Of a stretch of 64,000 nt of DNA, positions 26,201-38,278 are shown piece by piece (within the stretch, counting starts at the first letter, position 1; the number at the start of each line of letters is the position of its first letter). Under the pieces are notes generated by a model that saw nothing but the letters and a program-made list of their open reading frames with translations, did no database searches and had not been told where the DNA came from. The DNA comes from Lonicera japonica (taxonomy: Eukaryota; Streptophyta; Magnoliopsida; Dipsacales; Caprifoliaceae). The translations under genes and the position numbers were made by a program. The stretch covers positions 42,272,969 to 42,336,968 of the forward strand of contig CM038468.1 in the NCBI GenBank assembly GCA_021464415.1, read 5' to 3'.

Positions 26201-28079
26201 GTAAAATGACATGACACCACTGAAATGAAATGAACGTGATTCTTTTATCTGAACGGCATCACACTTTTCACAAATTTTTATTTTAGTAAATTTAGCCCAA
26301 TTTCAGTAGATAAAAGATATGAACAAAACCTGACCTCAGCAAAAACCACAGCCTCAGCCATAGCCTCAAAAGTAAGTATCGCACCACCATCATCGGATAT
26401 ATATATCGACAGCTTCTCTACCGGATACTCACACGCCATAACAGACAGTATCGTATTAGCCGTAACAAGCGGGGGCTCCTTCTCGGGATCGGCAGTCGAA
26501 ATGAAGACGTCGACCCCAGGAAGGTCCGAGCGGCCCTTGGGATTGGAAGGGGACGGGGTCTCGAATTTTTCCTTCAAAGCTTGGAGGTCGGTGGAGCGGT
26601 TCACCGGGTTGAGCTTGGGGAGAATGTCGAGAACCCATGAGAATGCGAACCAGAGCTCGCAGATTATGGACATGACCCATAGCCAGATTGCGTCGTTGTT
26701 TGGGTTTTGGATTCGCCACCCCAGGAAGAAGAATAGGATTACTAGACGGATTACTATCAGTACTCTGCAATTAAGGCCGCGTTTGGTTAGTTAGCAAAGG
26801 ATCAAGTAATTGACCATTTACCTCCCTAAAGTTTACCTTTTTTTCTCGGTTTGGTCCCTAATATTTCATTTGATACATTCTGTTCCTCAAACTTTAAAAA
26901 TCAAAGTGAGAAAACAGAGAAACTTGAAAGATGTATAATGTCAATTTCTATTTAGAATCTTTTCCATTTTAAAAGTTTGAATAATTTTATTCTTCTTAAA
27001 AACGTGTAATTTCTGTGCTTTTTTATGTGTGGGTAGAATTATTCAAAAAAATTTGACTTTTCACGGAAACAAAATAATTTAGTACTGCTTGAGTAGCAAA
27101 AATGAATTGCTGGATCTTTTAGAGAGATGTCGGTTTGAATAATTTGGGAAAAATATCTGTAAAAGTAAAATCCTAGACACTTTTTACATGTTTTCCTTAC
27201 AAACTGATTTTTCTACCCACTTTTACTTATTTTCCAGACAGCCAAGAATACAAAAATATATATACATGTCATCACATTCTGGCTTACAGTATCTTATACG
27301 ACGAAAATTTTATACAAAAATATATATACATGTCATCACATTCTTAAACAAATTATTAGTTTATCGATCAAGTAACTAATTCTGAAGTAGAACAACCATA
27401 ATATCGACTTGTATACATAGGCTGACTAATTGACCTGTCCTATTATTGAATGGACTTTCTATAACAATAGATTATCAATAAATGAATTGGAAATTGTATT
27501 TAGTGACAAAACATGCATGCATGAATGGACACAAGTAACATACCTGTAGGGACTAAGAATGCCGCCGGGAACCGAAACCTTACGCGTGAGCGGCTTCCAC
27601 GGCTTATCCATAAAATCCGACATGCTCATCCCAGCACCACAAGTATCATCATCCGGCGACCAAAATGCGTTCCCAATCCCATACTTCCCCTTTGTCTCGA
27701 ACAACCAACGGTTGTGGTCGAAGTCCTGCGTTTGACTCCTCAACAACATTGACTTATTGTTATTGTTCGAATCCATCAACGACATCCGCCTGTCCAGTTT
27801 CCCACCTTTACCACCGCCGCCCCGCTGGTCACCGCTTAGACGGGACTGCCCATAAGGGCCAGGCCCGTCTGGCTTGTCCCCGCCTGGCTGGTTATCTGGG
27901 GTCGGGGGCATCATGACCGTGTAGTTAAGGTAATCATTGGGTCCCGCAGAGTCACCGGAGATGTCCAGGTCATCGTCCCGGGAGAGGCTGAGGACTCGTC
28001 CGGATGAGGTCCGGCGGGTGAATTTTACCGGTGGTTTGTTGGATGCGGATGATTTTTTGGGACTTGTTGGGGTGGCCAT
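20204..28079 (-). CDS. CSLD1: Cellulose synthase-like protein D, CSLD1 type, 1027 aa
   Basis: CSLD proteins are processive family-2 glycosyltransferases that make beta-1,4-glucan-type wall polymers; Arabidopsis CSLD1 acts in pollen-tube tip growth. Seven exons: 27544-28079, 26335-26764, 24634-25017, 23579-23944 (donor set by frame at 23569, so 23569-23944), 22444-22837, 21272-21813, 20204-20625; the phases agree and sum to 3084 bp. The start at 28079 lies in a good context (AAAATGGCC). The N terminus ([16 protein letters not shown], then MPPTPDNQP) lacks a RING finger, as in CSLD1, and the C terminus has [10 protein letters not shown]. Catalytic motifs are DDGG (303-306), DCD (522-524), TED (726-728) and QILRW (766-770). 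About two membrane helices lie near residues 185-250 and six follow residue 790. No stop or frameshift is seen, so the gene looks functional. Confidence 0.94.
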
Positions 28080-28128
28080 TTTGATTTATTTTTTTTCCTT
28101 TTTCTTTTTCTAATTTTTTTTTAAATTT

Positions 28129-28135
28129 TTATATA
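28129..28135 (-). promoter_or_regulatory. Possible TATA box of CSLD1
   Basis: CTATATAAAAA on the minus strand lies about 50 bases before the ATG. This would leave a very short leader. Another start further upstream is equally possible. Confidence 0.3.
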
Positions 28136-28315
28136 GGGTTATAAAATTGAAAGAAATATTTTTTTCATTTTTGTTTAAGGTTAGGAGAGAGAGGGAGCTT
28201 TAAGTGTTTGGCATGGTGGAGACGGAGTTTTTATGTAAAGATGGAAGAATGGGAAAGGTTTTAGTGGAATGGCTGGTTGGAAGAGATGGAGGCTAAAATT
28301 AGGTTGGTCAGGGTC

Positions 28316-28425
28316 AATGGTTGTCATTTTTCTTTCATATTTGCTACTTCTCATGCAGCCAATTGTCCTTGCCTTTTCTCAACCCGAGTCTCTCTCTCTC
28401 TCCCTCCTCTAGCTCGCTCTCTCTA
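28316..28425. repeat. Duplication-boundary sequence, copy 1 (CSLD1 upstream region)
   Basis: This stretch contains TCAATGGTTGTCA, TCTCATGCAG, TGTCCTTGCCTT and a CT run. The same order recurs at about 37675 and, shorter, at 51893. It marks the left edge of the tandem F-box/PP2-B duplication. Confidence 0.75.
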
Positions 28426-29865
28426 TATGTTTGCATTTTACCACTGAATTTTTTTCGGTATGAAAAAAAATTAATAGACTTTGTTTCACATTGACAATGC
28501 GGGATTAAAATTAATGGTTGAAAATATAAATTATTTACGCTATCTTAAATTGATAGTTTTGTCTCTTTTTTTTGATTTTTTTTGCGTGTGTGGGTATTTT
28601 TGAAGGAAACTCTACTTTCAACTAATCAATATATGATCAATGTTTTTAGTTGTGATATTTAATATATTGATTATGTCCTAATAAATAAGAATGGTATTAT
28701 TATCAAAACAGTTTTTTTTGGTCAAGATATAATATTACTTTTGTCAAATTGATATGTTAATCTAGCCAGTAATATAAATAATTATTTTAAAAATAATGCG
28801 ACCCAATAAATTACTGTCATGATTATGAATTTGAAACAAAGGTGCATCTTCTATTCTCAGAATTCTGTTGTCAGAACTAGAGTACATTGATTATATGTCC
28901 ATAAAAAAAATTGTAACTATTAATTCGTGACATGCATTCTGCAAAAGAAAGATGTATTATATTAATTATGTATTACAAATTTAATACAACAGAAGCACAA
29001 AAAGATATATGCAAATTATTTCTTTTTGAATTCATCCTTCATTTACGGAAAAGCAAGAATTATAACAACGCTTTCTAAACAAAATAGAGAAGGAAGATTT
29101 ATTATAGCATTGTTGTTTGCACTTAAGTCCTCTAAAGTAAAAAAAGAAATCATTTTAGAGGTAAAATCAGATAAGCTAGATCATTAATTTTAAAAATTTT
29201 AATTACTATTAAATTTCCAAATAAATAATAATTTAAACTTTGATTTCTCGTGAGAGAAAGTTTAATTTACATCTATGGTGAAACTCTCCAAAGAAAGTAT
29301 CTTAAACATCTAATTTACAATTAATAATATAGGCTCCGTTTGATAGCAACATAAAAAATAAAAAGAAAAATAACGAACTTGTGTGAGAAGATGAAAAACA
29401 AGTTGAAAGATGTGGTGAGATTAACTCTCACTTTTTGTCTTTTTCCATGGAATTTTTTTCTTTGGGTGGTGGTGGTGAATATTTTTTTCCACAAAATATT
29501 GAAAGAGGATGAATGACATATACTAAAAAAATAAGTATGAGATGGAGAGCATTATCATCACATGTCTCCACTTTATTTTCTATCTTGTCGCTCAAATTAA
29601 TTGTTTTTGTTTTCACTTTAAAGCAACTTGATCAAAAGATATATATATATATATATATATATAATAGTACTGTATTGAACTGACAAGAAACCTGGGCACT
29701 ATATATTGTAACACACTGCATTATTACTCAATTTGCAATCACAAACAAAATATTTGATGGAATATGCATGCTTCAAACATATTTGAATTACCAAGAAAGT
29801 CACTTCAGAAGATCTTGATCCTCCTTAAATGCCCAAAAAACAAAAGAACTATGCATGATTTCATT
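28426..29865. other. Spacer of duplication unit A, no gene
   Basis: The segment matches parts of 41940-43930 and 51950-52640 (for example GGAAACTCTACTTTCAAC and TTCATCCTTCAT.TACGGAAAAG), so it belongs to the segmental duplication. No exon is recognisable. Confidence 0.55.
29332..29635. mobile_element. MITE family M1, second copy, right end degraded
   Basis: The left end GGCTCCGTTTGATAGCAACA matches the 13610 element. The right arm keeps an inverted CACATGTCTCCACTTTATTTTC-like block (compare CACATGTCTCAACTTATTT at 13822), but the terminal GGAGCC is lost. Confidence 0.65.
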
Positions 29866-30667
29866 TAACATTATCTTTAGGTCGAAACTACTCAATACCC
29901 TCTACAATAAGATTAGAATCTTCAAATACGATACATGATAATTGTGACTCCACTTCTCCATCATCACCAAAGTCATTGAAAAATTGCTTTATTTCGGTTT
30001 CAATCCACCCGTCTTTTCTTCTTCTTCAACCCAGCGCATGCAGTGATCGATACCTGGGCCCAACAAAAAATATTTTGCAAGCAGCAGTGTTGTCCTCTTT
30101 GGACTTAACATTCTCTCTTTGAGTTGACGTGTATGCTTATTCGCGTCCATCTATTAATCTTTTTGAGAATTTGAACACAAAATAAATTACATAAGTTGTT
30201 TTTCGAGATAGTAATCTAGTTTGGAGCGCGCCTCAAATGCAAACCCTAGCCTCCTAAGATTCAATAGCTCAGCCACCTCCGAAAATCTATATAAATAATT
30301 GAACTATATTATTTTAGTAACATACAATACAATACAAGTAAATAAATATAGATATATAATAATACACCAAATTCAAGAAAAGACTGCAATATTAATACTA
30401 GTTTAGATTTCTGCTTTATTTTCTTTAATGTAGTAAATTAATAGCGCATTGACAATTGTAACACTTGAATGCACAAAAATAAGTCCAGATCGACTACATC
30501 GATCTATTTCAGTATTTGACAAAAGCTCATTGAATATAATAAAGCATGCACACAAATAAAAATAAATAAAAGATTAAAATAATATTTAGTCTGTCTCTCC
30601 TTTCTAGTGAATAATGGTTTACCATATCTACCGTCTTTATACAAAAAAGGAAACAAATACACCCAAG

Positions 30668-30670
<3 letters not shown>

Positions 30671-30710
<40 letters not shown>
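30671..30710. repeat. AT then GT microsatellite
   Basis: A TA run passes into about 12 TG units just outside the exon 2 donor of copy A. Confidence 0.9.
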
Positions 30711-30711
<1 letters not shown>

Positions 30712-31123
30712 AGAGAACTTGAGTGGTGTGAAGATGTCCAGTTCTAGAATCGTGAATTAATCCTGTCCGGAATCAATTGCAAGTTGCCTTGCCCCTATCA
30801 TATAACACTTCTTTCCACTTTCTTTGCAATGCAAAACAAAGGGCATGTTTGTCGCGCCGGATAGTAAAGGGGGATAGGATTATATTTTCCTATCCGGTGT
30901 TTGGCGTCAAATAGGATTGGATAAGTGAGGGGATTTCTAATCCGGTTGGGACTCTTTATCCTACAACTTGCGGGATTACGCAATCCCACCTTGAGGGGTG
31001 GTATTGCGTTATACGGTTCCTACGGGATAAACAAAAAAAAAATTCCACTTTTCCATCTAATACCCTAGCCGCAGGAGAGCTCACGCAGAGAAAAGCGACG
31101 CAGAGAAAAGCACCGCAGCAGGT

Positions 31124-31164
31124 TTCTTCTTCTTCTTCTTCTTCTTCTTCTTCTTCTTCTCTTC
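31124..31164. repeat. TTC microsatellite inside the Harbinger element
   Basis: About 13 TTC units lie in the 5' non-coding part of the transposon. The stretch from there to 32490 has several AT or GT runs and no gene. Confidence 0.9.
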
Positions 31165-32494
31165 TTTGTTATTATATTTATGATTGTATGTGTATATATA
31201 AAGTTGTGTATAGGCTTATATATATATGCGTTCATATGTGTATATATAAAGCTGTGTGTTAATTATATATGTGCTCATCTGTATATATATATATATATAT
31301 ATAAAGCTGTGTGTATTTGCTTGTATGCGTGCTTGTAAATAGATATAAAAAGCTGTATGTATGTGTTTTTATATGTGCTAGCTTGTATGTATATATGTAA
31401 TGCTGTGTGTGTAATTGATAAATAATTTCAGAACATTATTGAAAGCATGGAGTTCGGTCTTGTTTAAAAAAAGAAAGAATGTGTGTATATATATGCGTGT
31501 GAGAGAGAGGGAGAGAGGTCATAATTTAAGTGTCCCAAAGAAATACAGCGGTAAGGAATTTTGTTTTCGAAACAGACAGCATTAAGGATTAAAGCTGAAG
31601 GCTTGATGCTTTTAATGATACTTTCAACATTTTCACTTGGCTAATTTTTGCTTTTCTTTGTTGGATAGTTTGCAAAGGTTTGTGTTTGTACTGTCTTTTT
31701 TATATTATAAAGAGAGAGAGAAGAGTTTTGCTTTGCCAACTTGGTTAGAGTTTCTGGTTAAAATTTTTTTAAAAAAAATTTGAAGTGTAGTTTTTAAAAT
31801 TGGTTTGTGTTTGGTACACTATTTAAAAAAAAGAAATTTTTTTTTGGCCACAGTACTCCTAGTTCTTCTTTAATAACATTATTCCATGAGAACTGGGAAG
31901 TGTTAATTGCTACATATCCTACTCTGCCTAATAACTCCAAAATATTTTCTTGTTCTTATATAACAATTGCTATTGAGTGCAGATAATTTATTGTTCCAAG
32001 TCGAGGGTCATACTTTGTCTAGCCTGACCCATAAACCATTAAAACAACCTATATATATATATATATGGTCATAGCTTACTTTTGCCCAGTTTATAGTTTA
32101 CACCTTTTTTTTTTCTCCCTTGCTTTTTTGCTGCAATGCATGCATGTTTGAAAACCTTAGGCTCCTTACAAACTTTTAGACCCACTCTCTTGCAATTGTA
32201 CAGCTATAACTTCCCAAGGATTTAACTCAAAATAATACTGGATTTAACTTCATTCTAATTTATTTTAGACTAAACAACTAGATCAAAATTTTATTAGTAA
32301 ATAATTATAGGAAATATAATTGCTAACCTTTTTTTTTTACCTTTTATAAAACTCTATTATATTATTAGATCTTTTTTATTTACAAAACTAATATAAACCC
32401 AAAATAGGTGCTTATTATATTATTAGATTTTTTATATTGGCCTAGTAAAAAAAATTATGTCTTGATACATTTCTTATGCTTTAAATTTTTAGAT

Positions 32495-33893
32495 ATGGAT
32501 TTTGATGAAGATGAGATCATTGTACAAATGATGTTCCAGCAGTGGGTGAATATGATTATTGTGGGATATATGCTATTTATGTTTACATATGCTAATGCAT
32601 GTACGCACTACCAAAAATATGTGCTAAAAAATAGAACTTTTGTTGGAACTGAGACGAGAATAGAAAACATAAATCGTTTGATTCGTGGAAATGACGTGAC
32701 TTGTATAGAACAACTTAGAATGAACAGGCGCACTTTTGGTATTTTGTGTGAACTCCTTCGTATAACTGGAAAACTAAAAGAATCAAGAGACGTTATGTTT
32801 GAAGAACAAGTGGCAATGTTCCTCTACATAATTTCTCATCATTTCAAAAATAGAGTCACTAAGCACTTTTTTCGAAGGTCGGGAGAGACAGTTAGTAGAC
32901 ATTTCAATGCAGTCCTAAATGCGGTGCTACGGTTAGAAGGGATTTTACTTAGAGCACCAGAGCCGGTACTTGATAATTGTCCAGACGATAGATGGAAGTG
33001 GTTTAAGGTATGCAACCTCTTTTTTTTTTCTCTCTTATTAAATTACTACAACAATTTAAATCGATACTAAAAGTATCTGATTTTTTGTATTGGTCTAGGG
33101 TTGCTTAGGAGCATTAGACGGGACACATGTTAGGTTGAATGTTCCAGAAGTTGATAAACCAAGATACCGAACAAGAAAAGGGGAAATTGCAACTAATGTC
33201 TTAGGAGTATGTGGATGTGACATGAAGTTTATATATGTTTTACCAGGTTGGGAAGGTTCGGCATCTGATTCTAGAGTTTTACGAGATGCAATAAGTAGGA
33301 GGAATGGACTAATAGTTCCTACGGGTAATATCTCAAGTAAAAAAAAGCCTTGTTCTACACATAATTAAAAAATTACAATAATTATGATTCTACTAAGTAT
33401 GATAATTTTCATGGTAGGTTACTACTATTTAGTTGATGCTGGATATACAAATGGAGAAGGATTTCTTGCCCCTTATAGAGCAACTCGTTACCATTTATCT
33501 GAATGGGAAGAAGGAAGATTAGCGCCAACTACTCATGAAGAGTACTTTAACATGAAACATTCTAGAGCTAGAAATGTCATAGAGAGGTGTTTCGGACTCT
33601 TAAAAAAACGGTGGGCTATTCTTAGGAGTCCATCATTTTATCCCATTAAAACACAATGCCGAATAATTTTCGCGTGTTGTCTTTTACATAACCTCATAAA
33701 AAGGGAGATGCCCGTGGATCCACTAGATGAACTAATGAATGAGACAAATGCTGGAGATTCAGCAGAGGCGCAAGAGATGGAGGGACCCCCTCATATAATT
33801 AGCAGCATTGAATCATCTAACCAATGGACTGAATGGAGGGATAATTTAGCTAAACATATGTTCGATGAATGGCGGGCTAACGGAAATGAATGA
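32495..33893 (+). CDS. PIF/Harbinger transposase (DDE superfamily), 404 aa
   Basis: The transposase cuts and joins the element ends. Three exons: 32495-33007, 33099-33324, 33418-33893; GT-AG borders, in frame, 1215 bp. The start at MDFDEDEII was chosen because upstream sequence in frame is hydrophobic and lacks family similarity. The N-terminal helix-rich part contains LRMNRRTFGILCELLR and HHFKNRVTKHFFRRSGETV. The catalytic domain has ALDGTH (D178), GSASDSRVL, LVDAGY (D253) and NVIERCFG (E302), a DD48E spacing typical of PIF. No lesion is visible, so the protein may be active. Confidence 0.9.
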
Positions 33894-34115
33894 TATATTT
33901 ATGTTGTCTTATTTTGTAATTTTTAATTTGGATCAATATTTTTAAAAATAATTTCATTGTTTTAACTTTAAATAATATTTAGGAATCTTATGTTTTGATG
34001 TATTTCTCTTTCAAAATGATTTATGAATATCCTATTTTTCTTATTTTCGTTTTGGATCAGTATTTTGACTTGTTATATCTTTCCACTGTCAATGAAATAT
34101 GTTGCATTGTTAGGA

Positions 34116-35121
34116 ATGGAAAGAGAAGGAACACAAACTAAAGGAAGGGGAAAAGCCAGAGATCGGCGTACATGGACAAAGTTAGAGGAAGAATACTTAG
34201 TAGAAATACTAGAGGACCTTGTTAGACGGGGATACAATCGTGACAATGGCTTTAAACCTGGTACTCATTCAGAAGTTGAAAAAAGGTTGGAAGAAAAAAT
34301 CCCAGGTTGTGGTATTAAAGCAAACCCACACATCGAGTCAAAGATGAAAGTGTTAAAGAGACATTACAATTTAGTGTCTGAAATGTTGGATCATACAGGA
34401 TTTGGATGGAATGAAACTTTGAAATGTGTGAAAGTTGATACGGATGACCAATGGGAAAGTTATCTGAAGGTATATGTCTTACTCTTTTGAAAATTATACA
34501 TACATATATATATTTATTAAAATGAATCTCTTACATAAATATATATTTATTCTAATTGTATACACTTTTCTTTTTTGTCATTTACAGAAGGAACCTGATG
34601 CAAAGGGATTGAGAAACAAACCATTTCCATTATTTGATAGGTTGGGGTATATATTTGGAAAGGATCGTGCCATTGGTGTTGCTGCTGAGACTGCTGCTGA
34701 TGCATTAGAAGATTTAGATGCTGAAGTAAACGAGAATATTTCTTTAGATGAAAACACTCCAGGACCTTTCACTAGCCAAGCTTCTCCGACGAACAACAAT
34801 CATAACAAGCGAAAGAGGAAGAGGAGCAGTGATGGATTGAACACAGGCATGCAAGAAATGGCAAGTGTTTTTAAAACTTTTGTTGAGAGTAATAACAAAA
34901 ACTTTGAAGCGTTCAACGACAATCTCAGGGCAAATTGCTTAGCAAAGAATAGAAAGCACGTGCTTGAGGAGCTGAACAAAATAACGTCTCTAACTGCAAC
35001 GAATCGTGTTTTTCTGGTTAGAAAGATTGCTGAGCGATCAGACTATGTAGATATCTTCCTTTTTATGTCAAATGAAGATCGACTAGAGTTTGTAGCCCAA
35101 TTACTTGAAGAGGGTTCTTAA
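34116..35121 (+). CDS. Harbinger Myb/SANT-like DNA-binding accessory protein, 295 aa
   Basis: This second transposon gene encodes the partner that in related elements binds the transposon ends and brings transposase into the nucleus. Two exons: 34116-34469 and 34588-35121, in frame. The start is the ATG before MEREGTQTKGRGKARDR. A trihelix/Myb-like region with RTWTKLEEEYLVEIL and HIESKMKVLKRHY occupies about residues 15-115, then a basic NKRKRKRSS stretch that could be a nuclear signal. No stop or frameshift is seen. Its orientation and spacing after the transposase (222 bp) support the assignment. Confidence 0.85.
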
Positions 35122-35765
35122 ATTGCTTTCATTTTGTTACAACAGGGAATGCTTGAAAAAAATGTTAGTTTTTATTAAGAAGACTATGGATTATATTTTA
35201 TTTAAATTTTTAGGTGAAGAGTACGATTATTTATTTTGATACACTATGAATTTTAATTTTGAGTGCATTATTTTAATTTTATATTTATTGTCTTTATTTT
35301 ATATTTGTGTTTAGAATATTTTATTTTTTTATAATCATATTATTTTTTCTATTTATGTGAAGTAAACAAATTTGAAAATATCATATGTATTTTTCATAAT
35401 ACTGGTAAAAGAATAGTTAATCAAATGATTTTAGGCTAAATAATATTGAAAAATATCATTAATGATAGTTTTATAACATTTTTCTATGAGTAAAAATGAT
35501 AAGTTAAAAAGTATGTTAAAAAATTAAACAAATATTATTTAAAATGATTATCACACAAAAGGGTATATTAGGAAAATTGAATACAAAATTTTCCTATCCG
35601 ATGCACGCCAAACGCTTATCTAGGATATCTTCTCTTATCCGACCATTTAATCCAAGACAATTCCAAACACTTGACAGTATTACAGCTTATCCGGAAGGCT
35701 CCTATCCTATCCTATCCTTATCCTATCCTATCCGACCTTTTTATCCGGCGCGACAAACGCACTAT

Positions 35766-36427
35766 ATTATAACACAAAAGCTACTAATAATGACAAAGCA
35801 CAACAATTCCATACAATTTTGTTATTGTTTCGCAAATATATATATATATATACTACTTTAATATCGAGAAAATAAATAAATGTATACTACAATTTTATGT
35901 TTATAATATTGAACTGATCATATGCTTGGATAAGTTAAATGTATATATATATAGACAAATGTCTAGTATTTTAATTGAGATTTTAACAAATAAAGAGGTA
36001 AAAATATCTACTGAATGAAATAGTTAGATATTCTTTAGATTTTTTATTTTTTTTAGTATAATCGATAGATGAGGATTTAATTTTCTTTAGTTTTAAAGTA
36101 CCTCAAGAAATAGAATATTTTAATTGCATTTTTTCAGCTTTCTTAACGGAAGGGAAATCAAAAACCATCTAGAACTGATCACCTGAGGAGTTATTAGATT
36201 CGTTCAGTTGGTTTATATTTGGCTCGGTTTTTATTCTAAAATTATATAACCAGCCAAGATATTTTAAGTATTATTTTTGAATCAATTCAATCACAGATCC
36301 ACTTTGATTTCAATCACTTTAAAGTTTAAAGTAGAAGAGTAAACTTGAGCTATTTGTTTTGACAGATCTAAAATATTTGTCTTGAGCAAGAAACCATTTC
36401 AAAACTACTTGTCCAAATTTAGAACAT
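35766..36427. other. Intron 1 of PP2-B copy A right of the transposon
   Basis: The segment aligns with 48040-48600 of copy C (for example ACACAAAAGCTACTAAT, ATAGACAAATGTCT and GAGTTATTAGATTCGTTCAG). It is duplicated intron sequence without coding content. Confidence 0.75.
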
Positions 36428-36717
36428 TAAGGCTCCGTTTGATTGCAAGGTGGAAAAATAAAATAAATTAAATTAGTTTTGGTGAAAAGATGAAAAATAA
36501 GTTGAGTGATAAAGGTGATATCCACTTGATTTTTAAGTTTTTCCATGAAGAAATTTTCTTTGCTTGGTGATGAGTAAAAATTTTCACCAAAAATATTGAA
36601 GGATGGATGATATATATTCATAGAATGAGTAACAACTCTCACCTTATTTTTTATCTTTTCACACAAACTAACTAAATTTATTTTTCTTTTCCATCTTTGC
36701 AATCAAACGGAGCCTTA
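36428..36717. mobile_element. MITE family M1, third copy, in intron 1 of PP2-B copy A
   Basis: Both ends read TAAGGCTCCGTTTGATTGCAA when oriented inward. The long arms include the GAAAAGATGAAAAATAAG-type block. ACAT flanks both sides (36424-36427 and 36718-36721). The element is 290 bp and non-coding. Confidence 0.8.
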
Positions 36718-37460
36718 ACATGAGGGTAAATACAAGTACCATATTTCCATCATCAAGGAGAAGATTAGATTAATTGTGAAAGGCGAATATCGAGTTCTAT
36801 TCTTTCTTGGTGGAAAGCACTAGCGGAGCTACCAATCCCGACAAGATCTCCGGGTAATCGGATGGGAAGAATTGCTCCCACGTCGCATCGGAATCGGCGG
36901 CAGACTTGAACCCCAAAGAGACGGAACATGCTCTACACGCATCCCGAGAAGAGGTGCACGAAATAATATTTGATATGCAATCTTCAGGCAATTCCCCAAA
37001 CGACACCATTGCGCTTTGAGGATGGATAAGTAATATTATTCTTAACCAATGTTTAATTTATCAGATATCAAATGCATATAAACAACGACAATTGTCAAAC
37101 TCAGGAGGAGGGTGGAGCGATTACTTCTATGCTCATTTTTTCATTGATTACAATAGTTCCAAATTACAAATCATAGTTTAAACCAATTCAATTTTATTTT
37201 TTTTAACTGTAGTTAAGAATATGGTTTATTTAAATACAGTAGAATGTTGTTCATTTGATTGAAAAAATTGAAAATGATAATGGAAATAAGTTATATTTTT
37301 TGCAGTTCATTGAGTCGAAATTAATATTTTTTGTAAAAAGTATTTAACTGAGAGTTAGACTATAAAATTGAGACAGGACGAGTTATTTTTATCAGAAATT
37401 ACAATATGCTCTTGTCTACTTCAAGTTATTAATGGCAATGTTATTAGGTGGGTGAAGGGG

Positions 37461-37659
37461 TGAGTCCATTTTTGATGGGGGCAAAATTGGATGGGGTCAT
37501 GAGGTCTTTAATGATAAAACAACATATGTTCACTCTCAAATAAAATTAATTTTCCTTTTATTTTTTCATTTGATTTAAATAAATAAAAATGGACACGTGT
37601 TGTTTTATCATTAGAACCACATGACTCCATCTAATTTTGCCCTCATCAAAAATTTTTAC
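37461..37659. mobile_element. Small MITE with ~60-bp inverted repeats (family M2)
   Basis: TTTTTGATGGGGGCAAAATT at the left pairs with inverted TTTTTGATGAGGGCAAAATT at the right, and the match continues through AATGATAAAACAACA. The paralogous site near 51882-51897 reads GTGGGTGAGGGGTTCAATGG without the insert, so it defines the empty site. Confidence 0.75.
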
Positions 37660-37674
37660 GGGGTTCAATGGTTG

Positions 37675-37765
37675 TCACTTATTTTTCATATTGCTACATC
37701 TCATGCAGACATTTATAATGTCCTTGCCTTATCTTAAGCCAAGTCTCTCTCTCTCTCCCTTCTCT
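37675..37765. repeat. Duplication-boundary sequence, copy 2
   Basis: It repeats the order of the CSLD1 upstream segment at 28316: TCAATGGTTGTCA, TCTCATGCAG, TGTCCTTGCCTT, then a CT run. It separates duplication units A and B. Confidence 0.75.
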
Positions 37766-38278
37766 CTTTAAATTCTTTATTTGTCATATTAACCAATTAT
37801 TAATTTATATATTCAATGGGACCTAAAAAAAGTTAAAAAAATATATATTTTCTTATGCATTTGGCGAGAATATTAATTTAATACATTAGCTCAAGTTAGG
37901 ATCGGAAGATTGTTAATTCAAACATGATTATTAATTTATTGAAGTTTTATTGTAATATACATTATGTAGACAAGAAAACATGGCATTCAGTGCAATATTC
38001 TCCATGTAAATAAAAATGCAGTCTTACTCTACTTTTGTATTTGCTTTTTTGTACAAATCAATGCGACATTACTCAGAATGAATTAGTGGGTTCACATATA
38101 TATTTAATAATGTTTATCTTCCGTGTCACACAATAAATTTGCATAAAAGTTGTACAAATATATAGGAGTAAGTCTAGCAATAAGTTATTACTGATCAATG
38201 TACAACTCAAACATAAACATTTGGAGGTATTTATACTTAATTAATTAAGCACAATAAAAAAGTACAACTAATATAATC
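37766..38278. other. Spacer 3' of PP2-B copy B
   Basis: AT-rich, no gene. It should hold the 3' UTR of copy B. Confidence 0.5.

Larger units (their letters stand above)
30841..35765 (+). mobile_element. PIF/Harbinger transposon, near-complete, two intact genes
   Basis: The ends share the inverted repeat GTTTGTCGCGCCGGATA, the left starting GGGCAT and the right (inverted) TAGTGC before it. Subterminal GGATAGGAT repeats are found at both ends. Inside are a DDE transposase gene and a Myb/SANT-like gene in the same orientation, the standard two-gene layout of the superfamily. The paralogous copy C at about 48020-48060 has the unoccupied site AAAACAATTATATTATAAC, showing a TTA target as expected. 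Both flanking TTA copies are damaged here (A on the left, TA on the right), so the termini may have lost a few bases. Confidence 0.88.
29866..37009 (-). pseudogene. F-box/PP2-B gene, copy A, broken by a transposon and other lesions
   Basis: PP2-B proteins join an F-box, which docks to SCF ubiquitin ligases, to a phloem-protein-2 lectin domain. Remnant exons: exon 1 36740-37009 (MVSFGELPEDCISNII), exon 2 30719 to about 30829, exon 3 29866-30286. Lesions visible: about 5 extra bases near 36800 cause a stop after LSTKKE; exon 2 has lost its acceptor and first codons through a 27-bp deletion; exon 2 also has a TAA in frame, and its donor G is T. Exon 3 has several stops, including a TGA shared with copy C near 30230. 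A 4.9-kb Harbinger element sits between exons 1 and 2. Copy C is the closer relative and copy B the more distant. Confidence 0.85.

Noticed and set aside
27525..27916. Plus-strand frames opposite CSLD1 exon 1
   Set aside because: Antisense shadow of the GC-rich exon; no independent support.
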